From NCBI GenBank assembly GCA_028821455.1, contig JAPPGE010000052.1:1-42099 (forward strand): DNA of 42,099 nucleotides, given 5' to 3'. Source of the stretch: a bacterium (GTDB lineage: Bacteria > Pseudomonadota > Alphaproteobacteria > SP197). The notes under the pieces were generated by a model. The model saw nothing but the letters and a program-made list of their open reading frames with translations. It ran no database searches and was not told the DNA's origin. Shown one piece after another: positions 1 to 7,786 of this stretch. Each line of letters starts with the position of its first letter. Position 1 is the first letter of the stretch. The position numbers were made by a program, and so were the translations under genes.

Positions 1-37
1 GTTCGTCAGCATGGCCGCAGCCGCAAACGGAACACAT
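1..37 (-). CDS. hypB: HypB, hydrogenase nickel incorporation GTPase (first 12 codons only)
   Basis: Only the 5' end lies in the window. Read on the minus strand from an ATG at 37-35 it gives MCSVCGCGHADE. The Met-Cys-x-x-Cys-Gly-Cys start is the N-terminal nickel-binding CxxCGC motif of HypB, usually followed by a His-rich stretch and the GTPase domain. A purine-rich ribosome binding site (GGGAGGG) lies about 7 bases upstream of the ATG. HypB delivers nickel to HypA and [NiFe]-hydrogenase, so a hyp operon should continue to the left. Twelve residues is little evidence, but the motif, its position at residue 2 and the ribosome binding site agree. Another small Cys-rich metal protein cannot be excluded. 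Confidence 0.65.
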   Translation of the reverse strand, partial: MCSVCGCGHADE

Positions 38-138
38 CGCTCGCCCCTCCCTTCACTTGTCCATCGTTGAGGAAGCTGTCATGGAGAGCCGCAACCTGTC
101 AACGCAGGGCCTCCATCCCCGAAGGCCAGAGGACAATG

Positions 139-153
139 GCCAGGATCCCTGGC
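139..153. terminator. Short hairpin downstream of purD
   Basis: GCCAGG and CCTGGC form a perfect 6-bp stem with a 3-base loop, just after the purD stop on the minus strand. There is no run of T after it, so factor-independent termination is doubtful. It may be only a chance GC-rich palindrome. Confidence 0.2.
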
Positions 154-173
154 GTCGGTGAATTCGAAAAATC

Positions 174-1448
174 TCATCCACGATGCGAGAGGCCCCTGAG
201 GCCGATGTCACGGCGGCAGAATCCGTCCGCCCAGTCGATCCTGTCGACAATGCGATAGGCGCGGTCGCGGGCCTCGGCGAGGCAAGCGCCGCACGCCGTC
301 ACGCCGAGCACGCGTCCGCCCGCCGACACCCAGCCGCCCCCCTCTCGCGCCGTGCCGGCGTGGAGGATCACGCCATCATCGCCCGCCGCGTCGTCGAGGC
401 GGCGAATGGGTGTGGCCTGGGGATAGGTTCCCGGATAGCCCCGCGTCGCCATCACCACGGTCAGAGCCGATTCCTCACGCCATGTGAGGTGGACGCCATC
501 GAGCGTGCCGTCGCGGGTGGCCAGCAGGGCCGGTACCAGATCGTCCTCCAGGCGGGCCAGCAGGACCTGGCATTCCGGATCACCGAAGCGGACGTTGTAT
601 TCGAGGAGTCTGGGACCTTCGGAGGTGATCATCAGACCGGCATAGAGGACGCCGCGAAACGGCGTGCCGAGCCGGCTCATCGCAGCAATGGTCGGGCGGA
701 TGATGTCGTCGAGGATCCGTGCCTCGATTTCGGGGGTGACCACCGGAGCCGGCGAATAGCATCCCATGCCGCCGGTGTTGGGGCCGGTGTCCCCGTCACC
801 GACGCGCTTGTGATCCTGGGCCGTGGCCAGCGGCAGGATCGACGTGCCGTCCACCAGCACGTGGTAGCTCGCCTCTTCACCATCGAGGAACTCCTCGATG
901 ACCACGGACGAACCGGCATCGCCGAACACGCGTTCCGCCAGCGCCTCATCGACGGCCCGGAGGGCCTCGGCTTCGGTGAATGCGACGGTGACGCCCTTGC
1001 CGCCGGTGAGGCCATCCGCCTTGATCACGACGGGTGCCCCGCAGACGGCAATCCACGCCCTCGCCTCGCCCGCATCTTCGAAACGCCGCCAGCTGGCCGT
1101 GGGCACGCCGGCTGCGTCGGCGATTTCCTTCATCAGCGACTTCGACGCCTCGAGCCGGGCGGCAGCCGCATTCGGTCCGATGCAGGCAATGCCCGCTCCT
1201 TCCATGGCGTCGACAACTCCGGCAACGAGGGCCGCTTCCGGACCGGGCACGACAAGATCGACAGCATTGGTCCGGGCCCATGCGACGAGGCCGGCGACAT
1301 CGTCAGCCGCCATGTCGACCAGTTCGGCATCGTTGGCGATACCGGCATTGCCGGGGGCGCAGAAGAGCGCCGTGACAAGCGGCGACGCAGCGATTGTTCT
1401 CACCAGCGCGTGCTCCCGGCCGCCGCCACCGATCACAAGAATCCTCAT
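174..1448 (-). CDS. purD: Phosphoribosylamine--glycine ligase (GARS)
   Basis: Catalyses the ATP-dependent ligation of glycine to 5-phosphoribosylamine, the second step of de novo purine synthesis, in the cytosol. The 424-residue product has the family's normal length. It starts with the Rossmann-like MRILVIGGGGREHAL and contains an ATP-grasp region with KADGLTGGKGV, the GPNTGGMG substrate loop and EYNVRFGDPECQ near the metal site. The loop GLTGGKG replaces the more usual GLAAGKG, a mild variation. The C-terminus FCRRDIG is typical, followed by a short extra tail. It is transcribed divergently from xseA across about 107 bases, an arrangement common in Alphaproteobacteria. The ATG start puts the nucleotide motif at residue 1, as in homologues. 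Confidence 0.97.
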   Translation of the reverse strand: MRILVIGGGGREHALVRTIAASPLVTALFCAPGNAGIANDAELVDMAADDVAGLVAWARTNAVDLVVPGPEAALVAGVVDAMEGAGIACIGPNAAAARLEASKSLMKEIADAAGVPTASWRRFEDAGEARAWIAVCGAPVVIKADGLTGGKGVTVAFTEAEALRAVDEALAERVFGDAGSSVVIEEFLDGEEASYHVLVDGTSILPLATAQDHKRVGDGDTGPNTGGMGCYSPAPVVTPEIEARILDDIIRPTIAAMSRLGTPFRGVLYAGLMITSEGPRLLEYNVRFGDPECQVLLARLEDDLVPALLATRDGTLDGVHLTWREESALTVVMATRGYPGTYPQATPIRRLDDAAGDDGVILHAGTAREGGGWVSAGGRVLGVTACGACLAEARDRAYRIVDRIDWADGFCRRDIGLRGLSHRG

Positions 1449-1555
1449 GAAACAACGCCGTCAGCCGGATTCCTCTGCGACGGAGCCGTCACACCCATCG
1501 CTCACTCTCCCATGCGGCTGGTCCGGCGTCGCGGGTCTTGTATCATGGCACTGCC

Positions 1556-3046
1556 ATGGAAGCATCCGCTGCAATCCCCGACCAGGCTGGCAACGTCCCC
1601 GAATTCGGGGTCGCCGAGATCTCGCAACGGGTGCGCTCGACGGTCGAGGCGGCCTTCGAGCGTGTCCGCATCCGCGGCGAAATCGGCCGGGTCACCAGGG
1701 CGGCATCGGGACACGTCTACCTCTCCATGAAGGAAGACAAGGCGGTGCTCGACTGCGTCTGCTGGTCGCGAACGGCAAACCGCCTGGCCCACCGGCCCGA
1801 ACAGGGTCTGGAAATGGTGGCCACAGGCAAGCTGTCGACCTATCCCGGCCGCTCGAGCTACCAGTTGATCATCGAGAGCCTCGAGCCTGCCGGGCTCGGC
1901 GCCCTGATGGTGCTGCTCGAGAAACGGCGCAAGCAACTCGAGGCGGAGGGGCTCTTCGATCCCGCGAACAAGCAGCCGCTGCCGTCGTTGCCCGACGTCA
2001 TCGGGGTCGTGACGTCACCGACGGGCGCGGTGATCCGTGACATCCTGCACCGTCTGCGCGAACGCTTCCCCCGCCATGTCCTGGTATGGCCGGTGCCGGT
2101 GCAGGGAGAAGCGGCCGCGCCTGAGATCACCGCCGCCATCGAGGGATTCAACGCCGTCGGCCGCGACGATCGGGTGCCGCGCCCCGATCTCATCATCGTC
2201 GCCCGCGGAGGCGGCAGTTTCGAGGATCTCATGCCCTTCAACGACGAGGGTGTGGTGCGCGCCGCCGCCGCCAGCGCCATACCGCTGATATCGGCCGTGG
2301 GACACGAAACGGACACCACCCTGATAGATCATGCTGCGGACCTGAGGGCGCCCACGCCGACCGCGGCGGCGGAGATTGCCGTTCCGGTGCGGGCCGAACT
2401 CATGGCGCGCCTGATCGAGACTGACGGCAGGCTTGTGCGGGCAACCACGGAGCTGCACCAGCGCCTCGCCAGCCACCTCGCAGGTCTCGCCCGCGGGTTG
2501 CCGAGACCCGGTCGCATCCTCGAACAAAGAAGCCAGGACCTCGATCACGTCGTCTCGGGTCTCGACCGGGTGATGTCGCTGAGGCTCGCCGGTCTTGGCC
2601 GCGCTCTTGACGAGCGCATCCTCGCGATGCCGGAACCGGGCGCCTGGATCGCGGAAAGGCGCGCCCGGCTCGCCGGAGTGGCTTCCGCCATCAATGCTGA
2701 ACTCCTGGCCGGGCGCGTGGCCCGCTCCGGGGACCGGCTCACCCATCTGGCCGGGAACCTCGACCGGGCCGTCGGGGAACGGCTGGCGACACCTGACCAC
2801 ACCATCACCCGGCTCAACAAGCTCCTGGAAAGCCTCAGCTACCGGTCCGTTCTCGAACGCGGGTATGCGGTCGTGCGATCAGGCGGAACGCCGGTGACAC
2901 GGGCTGCAGGAGTCAGTGAAGGCGACCGCCTTGCCATCGAGTTTGCCGACACCACTGTCGATGCCGTGGCGGGTGACGCTGGCAGGGCATCGCGCCGCAG
3001 GACGCGCACGGAACGCAGCGACACCGAGCAGTTCAATCTCTTCTGA
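1556..3046 (+). CDS. xseA: Exodeoxyribonuclease VII large subunit
   Basis: Large subunit of the nuclease that degrades single-stranded DNA to oligonucleotides and works with several copies of XseB. About 496 residues. An N-terminal OB-fold follows VPEFGVAEISQRV, then comes the exonuclease core with VVTSPTGAVIRDILHRL, VARGGGSFEDL and SAVGHETDTTLIDHAADLRA, then a long coiled-coil C-terminal part. I chose the ATG at 1556. An in-frame TTG at 1538 would add six residues without a better ribosome site. XseB is not in the window. Divergent from purD, and its stop lies 48 bases from the convergent flavoprotein gene. Confidence 0.96.
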   Translation: MEASAAIPDQAGNVPEFGVAEISQRVRSTVEAAFERVRIRGEIGRVTRAASGHVYLSMKEDKAVLDCVCWSRTANRLAHRPEQGLEMVATGKLSTYPGRSSYQLIIESLEPAGLGALMVLLEKRRKQLEAEGLFDPANKQPLPSLPDVIGVVTSPTGAVIRDILHRLRERFPRHVLVWPVPVQGEAAAPEITAAIEGFNAVGRDDRVPRPDLIIVARGGGSFEDLMPFNDEGVVRAAAASAIPLISAVGHETDTTLIDHAADLRAPTPTAAAEIAVPVRAELMARLIETDGRLVRATTELHQRLASHLAGLARGLPRPGRILEQRSQDLDHVVSGLDRVMSLRLAGLGRALDERILAMPEPGAWIAERRARLAGVASAINAELLAGRVARSGDRLTHLAGNLDRAVGERLATPDHTITRLNKLLESLSYRSVLERGYAVVRSGGTPVTRAAGVSEGDRLAIEFADTTVDAVAGDAGRASRRRTRTERSDTEQFNLF

Positions 3047-3094
3047 GGCGCCGTCGCTCGCCTGCTACGCAGCCCCCTTGGTGACGGAACCGGG

Positions 3095-3748
3095 TCAACC
3101 GATGCGAATGCCCTTGAGGTGTTCGGGACGCGGAACTCCGGGCTTCAGGCGCGGATCGTCCTCGGGCTCGCCGACCACGGTACGCACCGGCACGAGCCCG
3201 GCCCAGATGTCGAGGGCGTAGTCCTCCTCGTCGTCCTCGCAATGGCCCGTCCTGATCTTGGCGCTTGCCTCCTCGATGGTCATGCCGACGACCGAGGTGG
3301 CCTTGAGCTCCTGGGCCTGCACCGGTCGCAGGGTCTCCCAGCGGCCCGGCACGAAGCGGTCAAGGAAGGACTTGAGGGAAGCCTCCTTCTCGGTCGCGTC
3401 CCTGACCAGGGCGGCCGTGCCGAAGAGCGTGGCCGAGCGGTAGTTGACGCTGGAATGCATGCCCGAGCGCGCCAGCACGAAACCGTCGAGGTGGAAGACG
3501 TTGACGCAGACCGGCACACCGCCATGAACCTTGCGCAGCATGCGGCTTGCCGACGAGCCATGCCAGTAGACACGCTCGCCCTCGCGCCAGACCAGGGTCG
3601 GCGTGACATAGGGCTGGCCCTTGATCACGTAACCAACCGAGCCGGTGCCGATCTCGTCGATCAACCGGTGCACGGTGTCGGCATCGTAGTGAGCGCGTTT
3701 GAAGAGCCGCTTCACGCGGCTGCGTTCGCTGGGGGTGAAGGCGTTCAA
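3095..3748 (-). CDS. Pyridoxamine 5'-phosphate oxidase-like FMN-binding protein
   Basis: Belongs to the split-barrel flavin-binding PNPOx-like group (Pyridox_ox_2 / NimA-like), judged from the opening RSRVKRLFKRAHYD, the central barrel with YVTPTLVWREGERVYWHGS and the later VPVCVNVFHLDGFVLARS. Members bind FMN or related cofactors and reduce small molecules. The substrate cannot be told from sequence. 217 residues is normal. The first codon is TTG at 3748, overlapping the TGA of a short upstream reading frame (TTGA). No ATG lies close to the conserved start of the domain, so the TTG is the best choice but uncertain. Convergent with xseA. Confidence 0.8.
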   Translation of the reverse strand: MNAFTPSERSRVKRLFKRAHYDADTVHRLIDEIGTGSVGYVIKGQPYVTPTLVWREGERVYWHGSSASRMLRKVHGGVPVCVNVFHLDGFVLARSGMHSSVNYRSATLFGTAALVRDATEKEASLKSFLDRFVPGRWETLRPVQAQELKATSVVGMTIEEASAKIRTGHCEDDEEDYALDIWAGLVPVRTVVGEPEDDPRLKPGVPRPEHLKGIRIG

Positions 3749-4154
3749 GGCTTGGCTCCCGAAGAAATGGCATGGCCGGCACGCAGCCGGTGGACGTCGC
3801 CGGCTTCGTACATTCGGCGCAACTGGTCGAACAGACTCGACGATAAGTCAACCGGGCCGGTACATCAGTTCCAGCCGTCGTCGGGCTCGGGCACCGCGCT
3901 GGTGCCGTCCAGCGCCGTCGCAGACGCCTCGCCGGGCCAAGGGCCAGAGCGAAGGCGACGACTTTCCATTCGCCTTGTCATTGCCGTGACCATGATCGAT
4001 GCGCTACCACCTTGCCGTCGCAAGCCGCATGCCGGCATGACCGCCATGGTGCGGATCTATGTCGGGAGAGTCTCGGCGTCCGCTTTACCGCGCCGCGGTC
4101 TCCTGCCATATCGCAGCGGCGGCTCGCGAGCCAGGCACAACGGAGGAAGCAACC
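3749..4154. other. Intergenic stretch without a confident gene
   Basis: About 400 bases between the flavoprotein and the SDR gene. On the minus strand just upstream of 3748 an open stretch reads LFDQLRRMYEAGDVHRLRAG and stops at 3745-3747, touching the flavoprotein start. It looks protein-like but has no start codon before its internal ATG, and I do not recognise it. A further 60-codon minus-strand frame (3865-4047) is also open and unrecognised. No convincing promoter or hairpin was found. Confidence 0.4.
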
Positions 4155-4844
4155 ATGGTCAAGACCGCGCTCGTTACCGGCGGCAACCGGGGCATTGGAC
4201 TCGAGATCTGCCGCCAGCTTGCTCGCGAAGGGCATGCGATCGTGCTCGGCTCCCGCGATCCCGCGTCCGGCGAGAAAGCCGCAGCCGATCTGCGGGCGGG
4301 CGGTCATGACGTTCGCGTCGAGAGGCTCGATGTCTCAGACGACAAATCGGTCCAGGCGTGCGCGGACAAGCTCGCCGATGCTGGGGTCGAGATTGATGTG
4401 CTTGTCAACAACGCCGGCGTGCTTGCAGAGGGCAACCTTCTTTCGGGAGATTCGGCGCCGATGGACGAGGCGATCGCCGTCAACTTCCTCGGCCCGTACC
4501 ACACCGCTCGAGCCTTCATGCCCGGCATGGCCCGGCGAGGATGGGGCCGGGTGATCAACGTCTCGTCGGGCTGGGGGTCCTTCGCTTCCGGGCTCGAAGG
4601 TCCGGCGGCCTATGCCATCTCCAAGGCCGCGCTCAACGCCCTCACCGTGCGCCTTGCGCGTGAGGCCGGACCGGGGGTTCTGGTCAACTGCATGTGTCCG
4701 GGCTGGGTTCGCACCCGCATGGGCGGGAAGGCGGCGTCGCGTTCGGTTGCACAGGGTGCCGACACCGCACTCTTCCTTGCAACCCTGCCCGACGACGGGC
4801 CGACTGGCGGATTCTTCCGCGACCGAACGTCCCAGCCTTGGTAG
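4155..4844 (+). CDS. SDR family NAD(P)-dependent oxidoreductase, carbonyl reductase-like
   Basis: Classical short-chain dehydrogenase/reductase of 229 residues. It shows the cofactor motif TGGNRGIG (residues 8-15), the structural NNAG (85-88), the catalytic Ser in VSSGWG (about 137), and YAISK with Tyr153 and Lys157. The C-terminal FFRDRTSQPW resembles carbonyl reductases (CBR1-like), which reduce ketones, quinones or aldehydes with NADPH. The true substrate is unknown. The start at 4155 is set by a strong ribosome site, GGAGGAAG, at 4142-4149. An upstream in-frame ATG at 4059 lacks one. It stands alone; a decayed kdsB/pheA copy follows on the other strand. Confidence 0.9.
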   Translation: MVKTALVTGGNRGIGLEICRQLAREGHAIVLGSRDPASGEKAAADLRAGGHDVRVERLDVSDDKSVQACADKLADAGVEIDVLVNNAGVLAEGNLLSGDSAPMDEAIAVNFLGPYHTARAFMPGMARRGWGRVINVSSGWGSFASGLEGPAAYAISKAALNALTVRLAREAGPGVLVNCMCPGWVRTRMGGKAASRSVAQGADTALFLATLPDDGPTGGFFRDRTSQPW

Positions 4845-4882
4845 CTGTGTCAGACGAGCGCCGGGAGAAGCGGTGGAACGGG

Positions 4883-5160
4883 CCACATTTCACCGCCTGG
4901 AAGACATCCTCGAAGGAAGCGAATGGCAGGGTCTTCCAGGATGGACCGATTTCCGGGCAGGCAAGCTGTCAGTGGACACCGGATGGCCCCGGAAGGCGAT
5001 GGTCCTATCGCTGGCTGTGATGGTGTAGATCAGAGACTGGCAAGGTCCTTGGGAACGTGCATGCTCAAGTTACCGTTGAGTGTCGCGGGAAGGTCTTCGG
5101 ATCGTCACTCGGGGGACGGCCGTAATCGACTGCGAGAACGGTGCCCCGTTTCATGGCGCC
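4883..5160 (-). pseudogene. Decayed copy of the kdsB 3' end and pheA 5' end
   Basis: On the minus strand this stretch mirrors the intact kdsB-pheA junction at 6880-7150. The pheA part reads ITASDRTIAFRGHP beside the intact MTASDNTIAFQGKP, with the start ATG changed to ATC. After a frameshift it reads ASFEDVFQAVKCG beside ASFEDVFQAVEDG. The kdsB part reads DTQR, then a stop codon, then LEHARS, beside DTPRDLEQARS. Further upstream AMKRGTVLAV is a weaker match to ALEAGMSIAV. Similarity ends near the SDR gene on one side and close to the methyltransferase stop on the other. By eye the DNA agreement over the pheA part is roughly three quarters. It cannot be expressed as either protein. Confidence 0.8.
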
Positions 5161-5170
5161 GTCGGGAACC

Positions 5171-5950
5171 TCAGCGTGGAGCCCGGCGGTCCGGCAGGCG
5201 CGCTGCGAAGCGCAGTCGGACGTAGTCGGCCGTCCAGTTGCCCTCGCTGTCGCACAGGCTGTGGCGCAGGAGGTCGAGGGTTTCGTCGCGGGCCGCCCGG
5301 CGTTCTCCTTCCGGCAGGGCCGCGTAGAACGGTCCGGCAAAGGTTCCGAGCCAGCCCTTCATGCCTGTCGGAAGCGGGGTCGGGCGCGGGATGAGCTCGA
5401 TGCTGTCGACCGAGAATCCGGCAGTCTCGAGCCGGCCGCGGTAGTCGTCCGGCGTGGGGTAGAACCACGGATTGACGGCCGCGATGTCGACGCCGCGCCG
5501 GGCCAGCACGGCGGCGAGCGCGGTGACGACCGCGGCCATGTTTCCGTGTCCGCCGAACTCGCCCACGAAGCGCCCGCCCCGCTTCAGTGCGCGGGCCACG
5601 CCGGCGATGACGGCGTCGGCATCCCCGACCCAGTGCAGGACGGCATTCGAGAACACCGCGTCGAACTCGGCCTCGAAGGCAAGTAAGGCGGCGTCCATCA
5701 GGCGGGCGTCGATGCCGCAGCCACGGGACGCTGCGACCATCTCCTGCGAGTGATCGACGCCAACCACCTCGCAGCCGGCCTCGACGATTTCTTGTGTCAG
5801 CGCGCCATCGCCGCAACCGAGGTCCAGGACGCACTCACCCGGCCTCGGCGCGAGAAGCGCAAGCACGGCACGCCCCAGCACCGGCACGAAGCCGGCGTTG
5901 GCCTGATATGCCTTGGCGTTCCAGGATTGCTCCGAGGTCATGACCGTCAC
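5171..5950 (-). CDS. Class I SAM-dependent methyltransferase, trans-aconitate methyltransferase-like
   Basis: 259 residues with the seven-strand methyltransferase fold. Motif I is VLDLGCGDGALTQ (about 42-54), motif II ends in VVGVDHSQEM, and FDAVFSNAVLHWV is the motif IV/post-I region that resembles trans-aconitate 2-methyltransferase and BioC-type enzymes. The C-terminal half carries substrate-specific sequence that I cannot interpret. The start at 5950 could also be the ATG three codons later (5941). It lies between intact pheA and the decayed kdsB/pheA copy on the same strand, so it may be part of the segment that was duplicated. A possible promoter lies at 5966-5994. Confidence 0.85.
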   Translation of the reverse strand: MTVMTSEQSWNAKAYQANAGFVPVLGRAVLALLAPRPGECVLDLGCGDGALTQEIVEAGCEVVGVDHSQEMVAASRGCGIDARLMDAALLAFEAEFDAVFSNAVLHWVGDADAVIAGVARALKRGGRFVGEFGGHGNMAAVVTALAAVLARRGVDIAAVNPWFYPTPDDYRGRLETAGFSVDSIELIPRPTPLPTGMKGWLGTFAGPFYAALPEGERRAARDETLDLLRHSLCDSEGNWTADYVRLRFAARLPDRRAPR

Positions 5951-5965
5951 TCCCGTGATCGGGTG

Positions 5966-5994
5966 GGCCTATCATTGCGATCAGGATGCGACAA
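5966..5994 (-). promoter_or_regulatory. Possible sigma-70-type promoter for the methyltransferase
   Basis: On the minus strand TTGTCG (5994-5989) and TAGGCC (5971-5966) are 17 bases apart, ending about 16 bases before the start at 5950. The -35 is good and the -10 poor. The leader would be very short. Confidence 0.3.
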
Positions 5995-6147
5995 GGGGAC
6001 GCCATGGGAGTGGGCCTGGTCGCGGGCGCCTGAACGGGATGCAGGCGGCCAGTCCGGACGGCAGCTGGTCGGCGGTGGAAGGTCTGGAAGGGGAGGAAGG
6101 AGGGGCCAATGGCCCTTCGGTGGGGCGCAACAGGTGCGCTGCCGTCG

Positions 6148-7026
6148 TCAGTCGGTCTCCCGGTCGCCGGCGCGTTCGCGCATGGCGTCCCTGTAGGGAT
6201 GCGCCGCGTAGGTCCCGAGAATCCTCACCTCGAGTGCGAAGAATCCCAGTTCCTCCAGGGCAAGACGCATGGACCGTTCTTCGGGATGGCCTTCGGCGTC
6301 GACATGGAACTGGGCGGCGCTGAAGGTGCCGTCGATCATGTAGCTTTCGATCTTCGTCAGGTTGACGCCGTTGGTGGCAAAGCCCCCCAGTGCCTTGTAG
6401 AGCGCCGCGGGAACGCTGCGCACGCGGAAGATCATGCTGGTGATGAGGGAGTCGCTGCCCGGGTCGGGGAGGGGAAGAGGCCGCGACAGGACGAGGAACC
6501 GGGTGTGATTGTGGTCCGCGTCCTCAAGGTCCCGCTCCAGGATGTCGAGACCGTAGATGCGGGCGGCCAGTTCCGAGGCGATGGCGCCATGGGCCGGATC
6601 GCCCTGGCCGGCGACATCGTGGGCGGCGCCGGCGGTATCGGCATGGGATGCCGGCTCGACTCCAAGGCGCCGCAAGGCCCGGCGGCACTGACTGAGCGCC
6701 TGGATGTGGGAATGAACGACAGCAAGGTCGCTGATCCCGGCGCCGGGCACACCCAGAAGACTGTGATTCACCTTGTGGAAGTGCTCTCCGATGATCTGCA
6801 GGGACGAGAGCGGCATCAGGTGGTGGACGTCGGCAACCCGGCCGGCGACGGAATTCTCGATCGGCAGCATGGCCAGACGCGCATCGCCGTCTTCCACCGC
6901 CTGGAAGACATCCTCGAAGGAGGCGCAAGGCAGGGTTGTCATGGATGGGAAGGCCTCCTGGCAGGCAAGGTGCGAATAGGCACCGGGCTTGCCCTGGAAG
7001 GCGATGGTGTTGTCGCTGGCGGTCAT
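6148..7026 (-). CDS. pheA: Prephenate dehydratase
   Basis: Converts prephenate to phenylpyruvate in phenylalanine synthesis. It is the stand-alone dehydratase (292 residues), without a chorismate mutase domain. The periplasmic-binding-protein-like catalytic part runs from TIAFQGKPGAYSHLA through LPIENSVAGRV to the NHTRF motif around residue 175. It is followed by an ACT domain with LTKIESYMIDG, where phenylalanine binds for feedback control. The start at 7026 gives the expected N-terminus MTASDNTIAFQG; a longer frame from 7122 would run back into kdsB. kdsB ends 28 bases upstream on the same strand, so the two are probably cotranscribed, as in many Alphaproteobacteria. Confidence 0.95.
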   Translation of the reverse strand: MTASDNTIAFQGKPGAYSHLACQEAFPSMTTLPCASFEDVFQAVEDGDARLAMLPIENSVAGRVADVHHLMPLSSLQIIGEHFHKVNHSLLGVPGAGISDLAVVHSHIQALSQCRRALRRLGVEPASHADTAGAAHDVAGQGDPAHGAIASELAARIYGLDILERDLEDADHNHTRFLVLSRPLPLPDPGSDSLITSMIFRVRSVPAALYKALGGFATNGVNLTKIESYMIDGTFSAAQFHVDAEGHPEERSMRLALEELGFFALEVRILGTYAAHPYRDAMRERAGDRETD

Positions 7027-7054
7027 GGCGTGGATCGGGGACTGGCAAAGTCCC

Positions 7055-7783
7055 TCAGCGGAAGAAGGATCGTGCCTGCTCAAGGTCCCGGGGAGTATCG
7101 ACACCGACCGGAACACTGTCAACGCGGCCCACGGCGATGCTCATGCCGGCCTCGAGGGCGCGCATCTGTTCCAGGCGCTCGCGCCGCTCCAGGGCGCTTT
7201 CCGGCAACGTGACGAAAAGTTCGAGCGCCTCCCGGCGGAAGGCGTAGATACCGACATGGTGCCACAGGGGACCCTCGCCCCAGGGTGCGCGGGCTCTCGT
7301 GAAGCACAGCGCCCGCCCCGTCTCTTCCCCGTCATTCCAGGCCACCACCACCTTGACGACATTGGGGTCAAGAGCCTCGTCCTCGTCCGACGTCGGCGCG
7401 GCGAGAGTGGCGATGTCGGCGCCGCTCCCGGTGAGCGTGGCGACAACGCAGCTGAGATCGCGCGGCGGCAGCGTCGGCAGATCCCCCTGCAGATTGACCA
7501 CCACGTCTATTCCGTCCGCCCGGTCGATGCGGGCCAGGGCCTGGTGCACGCGATCCGACCCCGAGCGGAGATCGTGATCCGTCATGACGGCCTCCCCGCC
7601 CGCCCCCTCCACGGTATCGGCAATGACGCGGTCAGCGGCGGCAACGACGACACGCCCGACATCGGCCTCGACAGCGCGCCGCCATACCTGGACGATCATC
7701 GCGTCGCCACCGACAGACGCCAGGGGTTTCCCCGGCAACCTGGTGGACGCCATGCGCGCCGGAATGACGATGATCGTCGACAA
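7055..7783 (-). CDS. kdsB: 3-deoxy-manno-octulosonate cytidylyltransferase (CMP-Kdo synthetase)
   Basis: Activates Kdo with CTP to CMP-Kdo for the lipopolysaccharide inner core, in the cytosol. The 242-residue product begins with the nucleotidyltransferase signature IPARMASTRLPGKPL. It has SGSDRVHQAL, the metal/nucleotide motif VVNLQGDLPTL and WHHVGIYAFRREAL near the sugar-binding site, and ends with VPVGVDTPRDLEQA, all typical. The start is an ATG at 7783, three bases from the stop of the upstream DUF1989 gene, so the order of transcription is DUF1989, kdsB, pheA. Its presence implies a Gram-negative envelope with Kdo-containing LPS. Confidence 0.95.
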   Translation of the reverse strand: MSTIIVIPARMASTRLPGKPLASVGGDAMIVQVWRRAVEADVGRVVVAAADRVIADTVEGAGGEAVMTDHDLRSGSDRVHQALARIDRADGIDVVVNLQGDLPTLPPRDLSCVVATLTGSGADIATLAAPTSDEDEALDPNVVKVVVAWNDGEETGRALCFTRARAPWGEGPLWHHVGIYAFRREALELFVTLPESALERRERLEQMRALEAGMSIAVGRVDSVPVGVDTPRDLEQARSFFR

Positions 7784-7786
7784 GGG

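Noticed and set aside
183..1730. A 515-codon plus-strand frame opposite purD
   Set aside because: It is the complement of a certain purD gene and runs into xseA; the translation resembles no protein family.
5065..5340. A minus-strand frame containing VLAVDYGR, reminiscent of RuvX/YqgF
   Set aside because: Only a few residues match. Most of the frame is antisense or shifted relative to the methyltransferase and the decayed kdsB copy, which explains it better.
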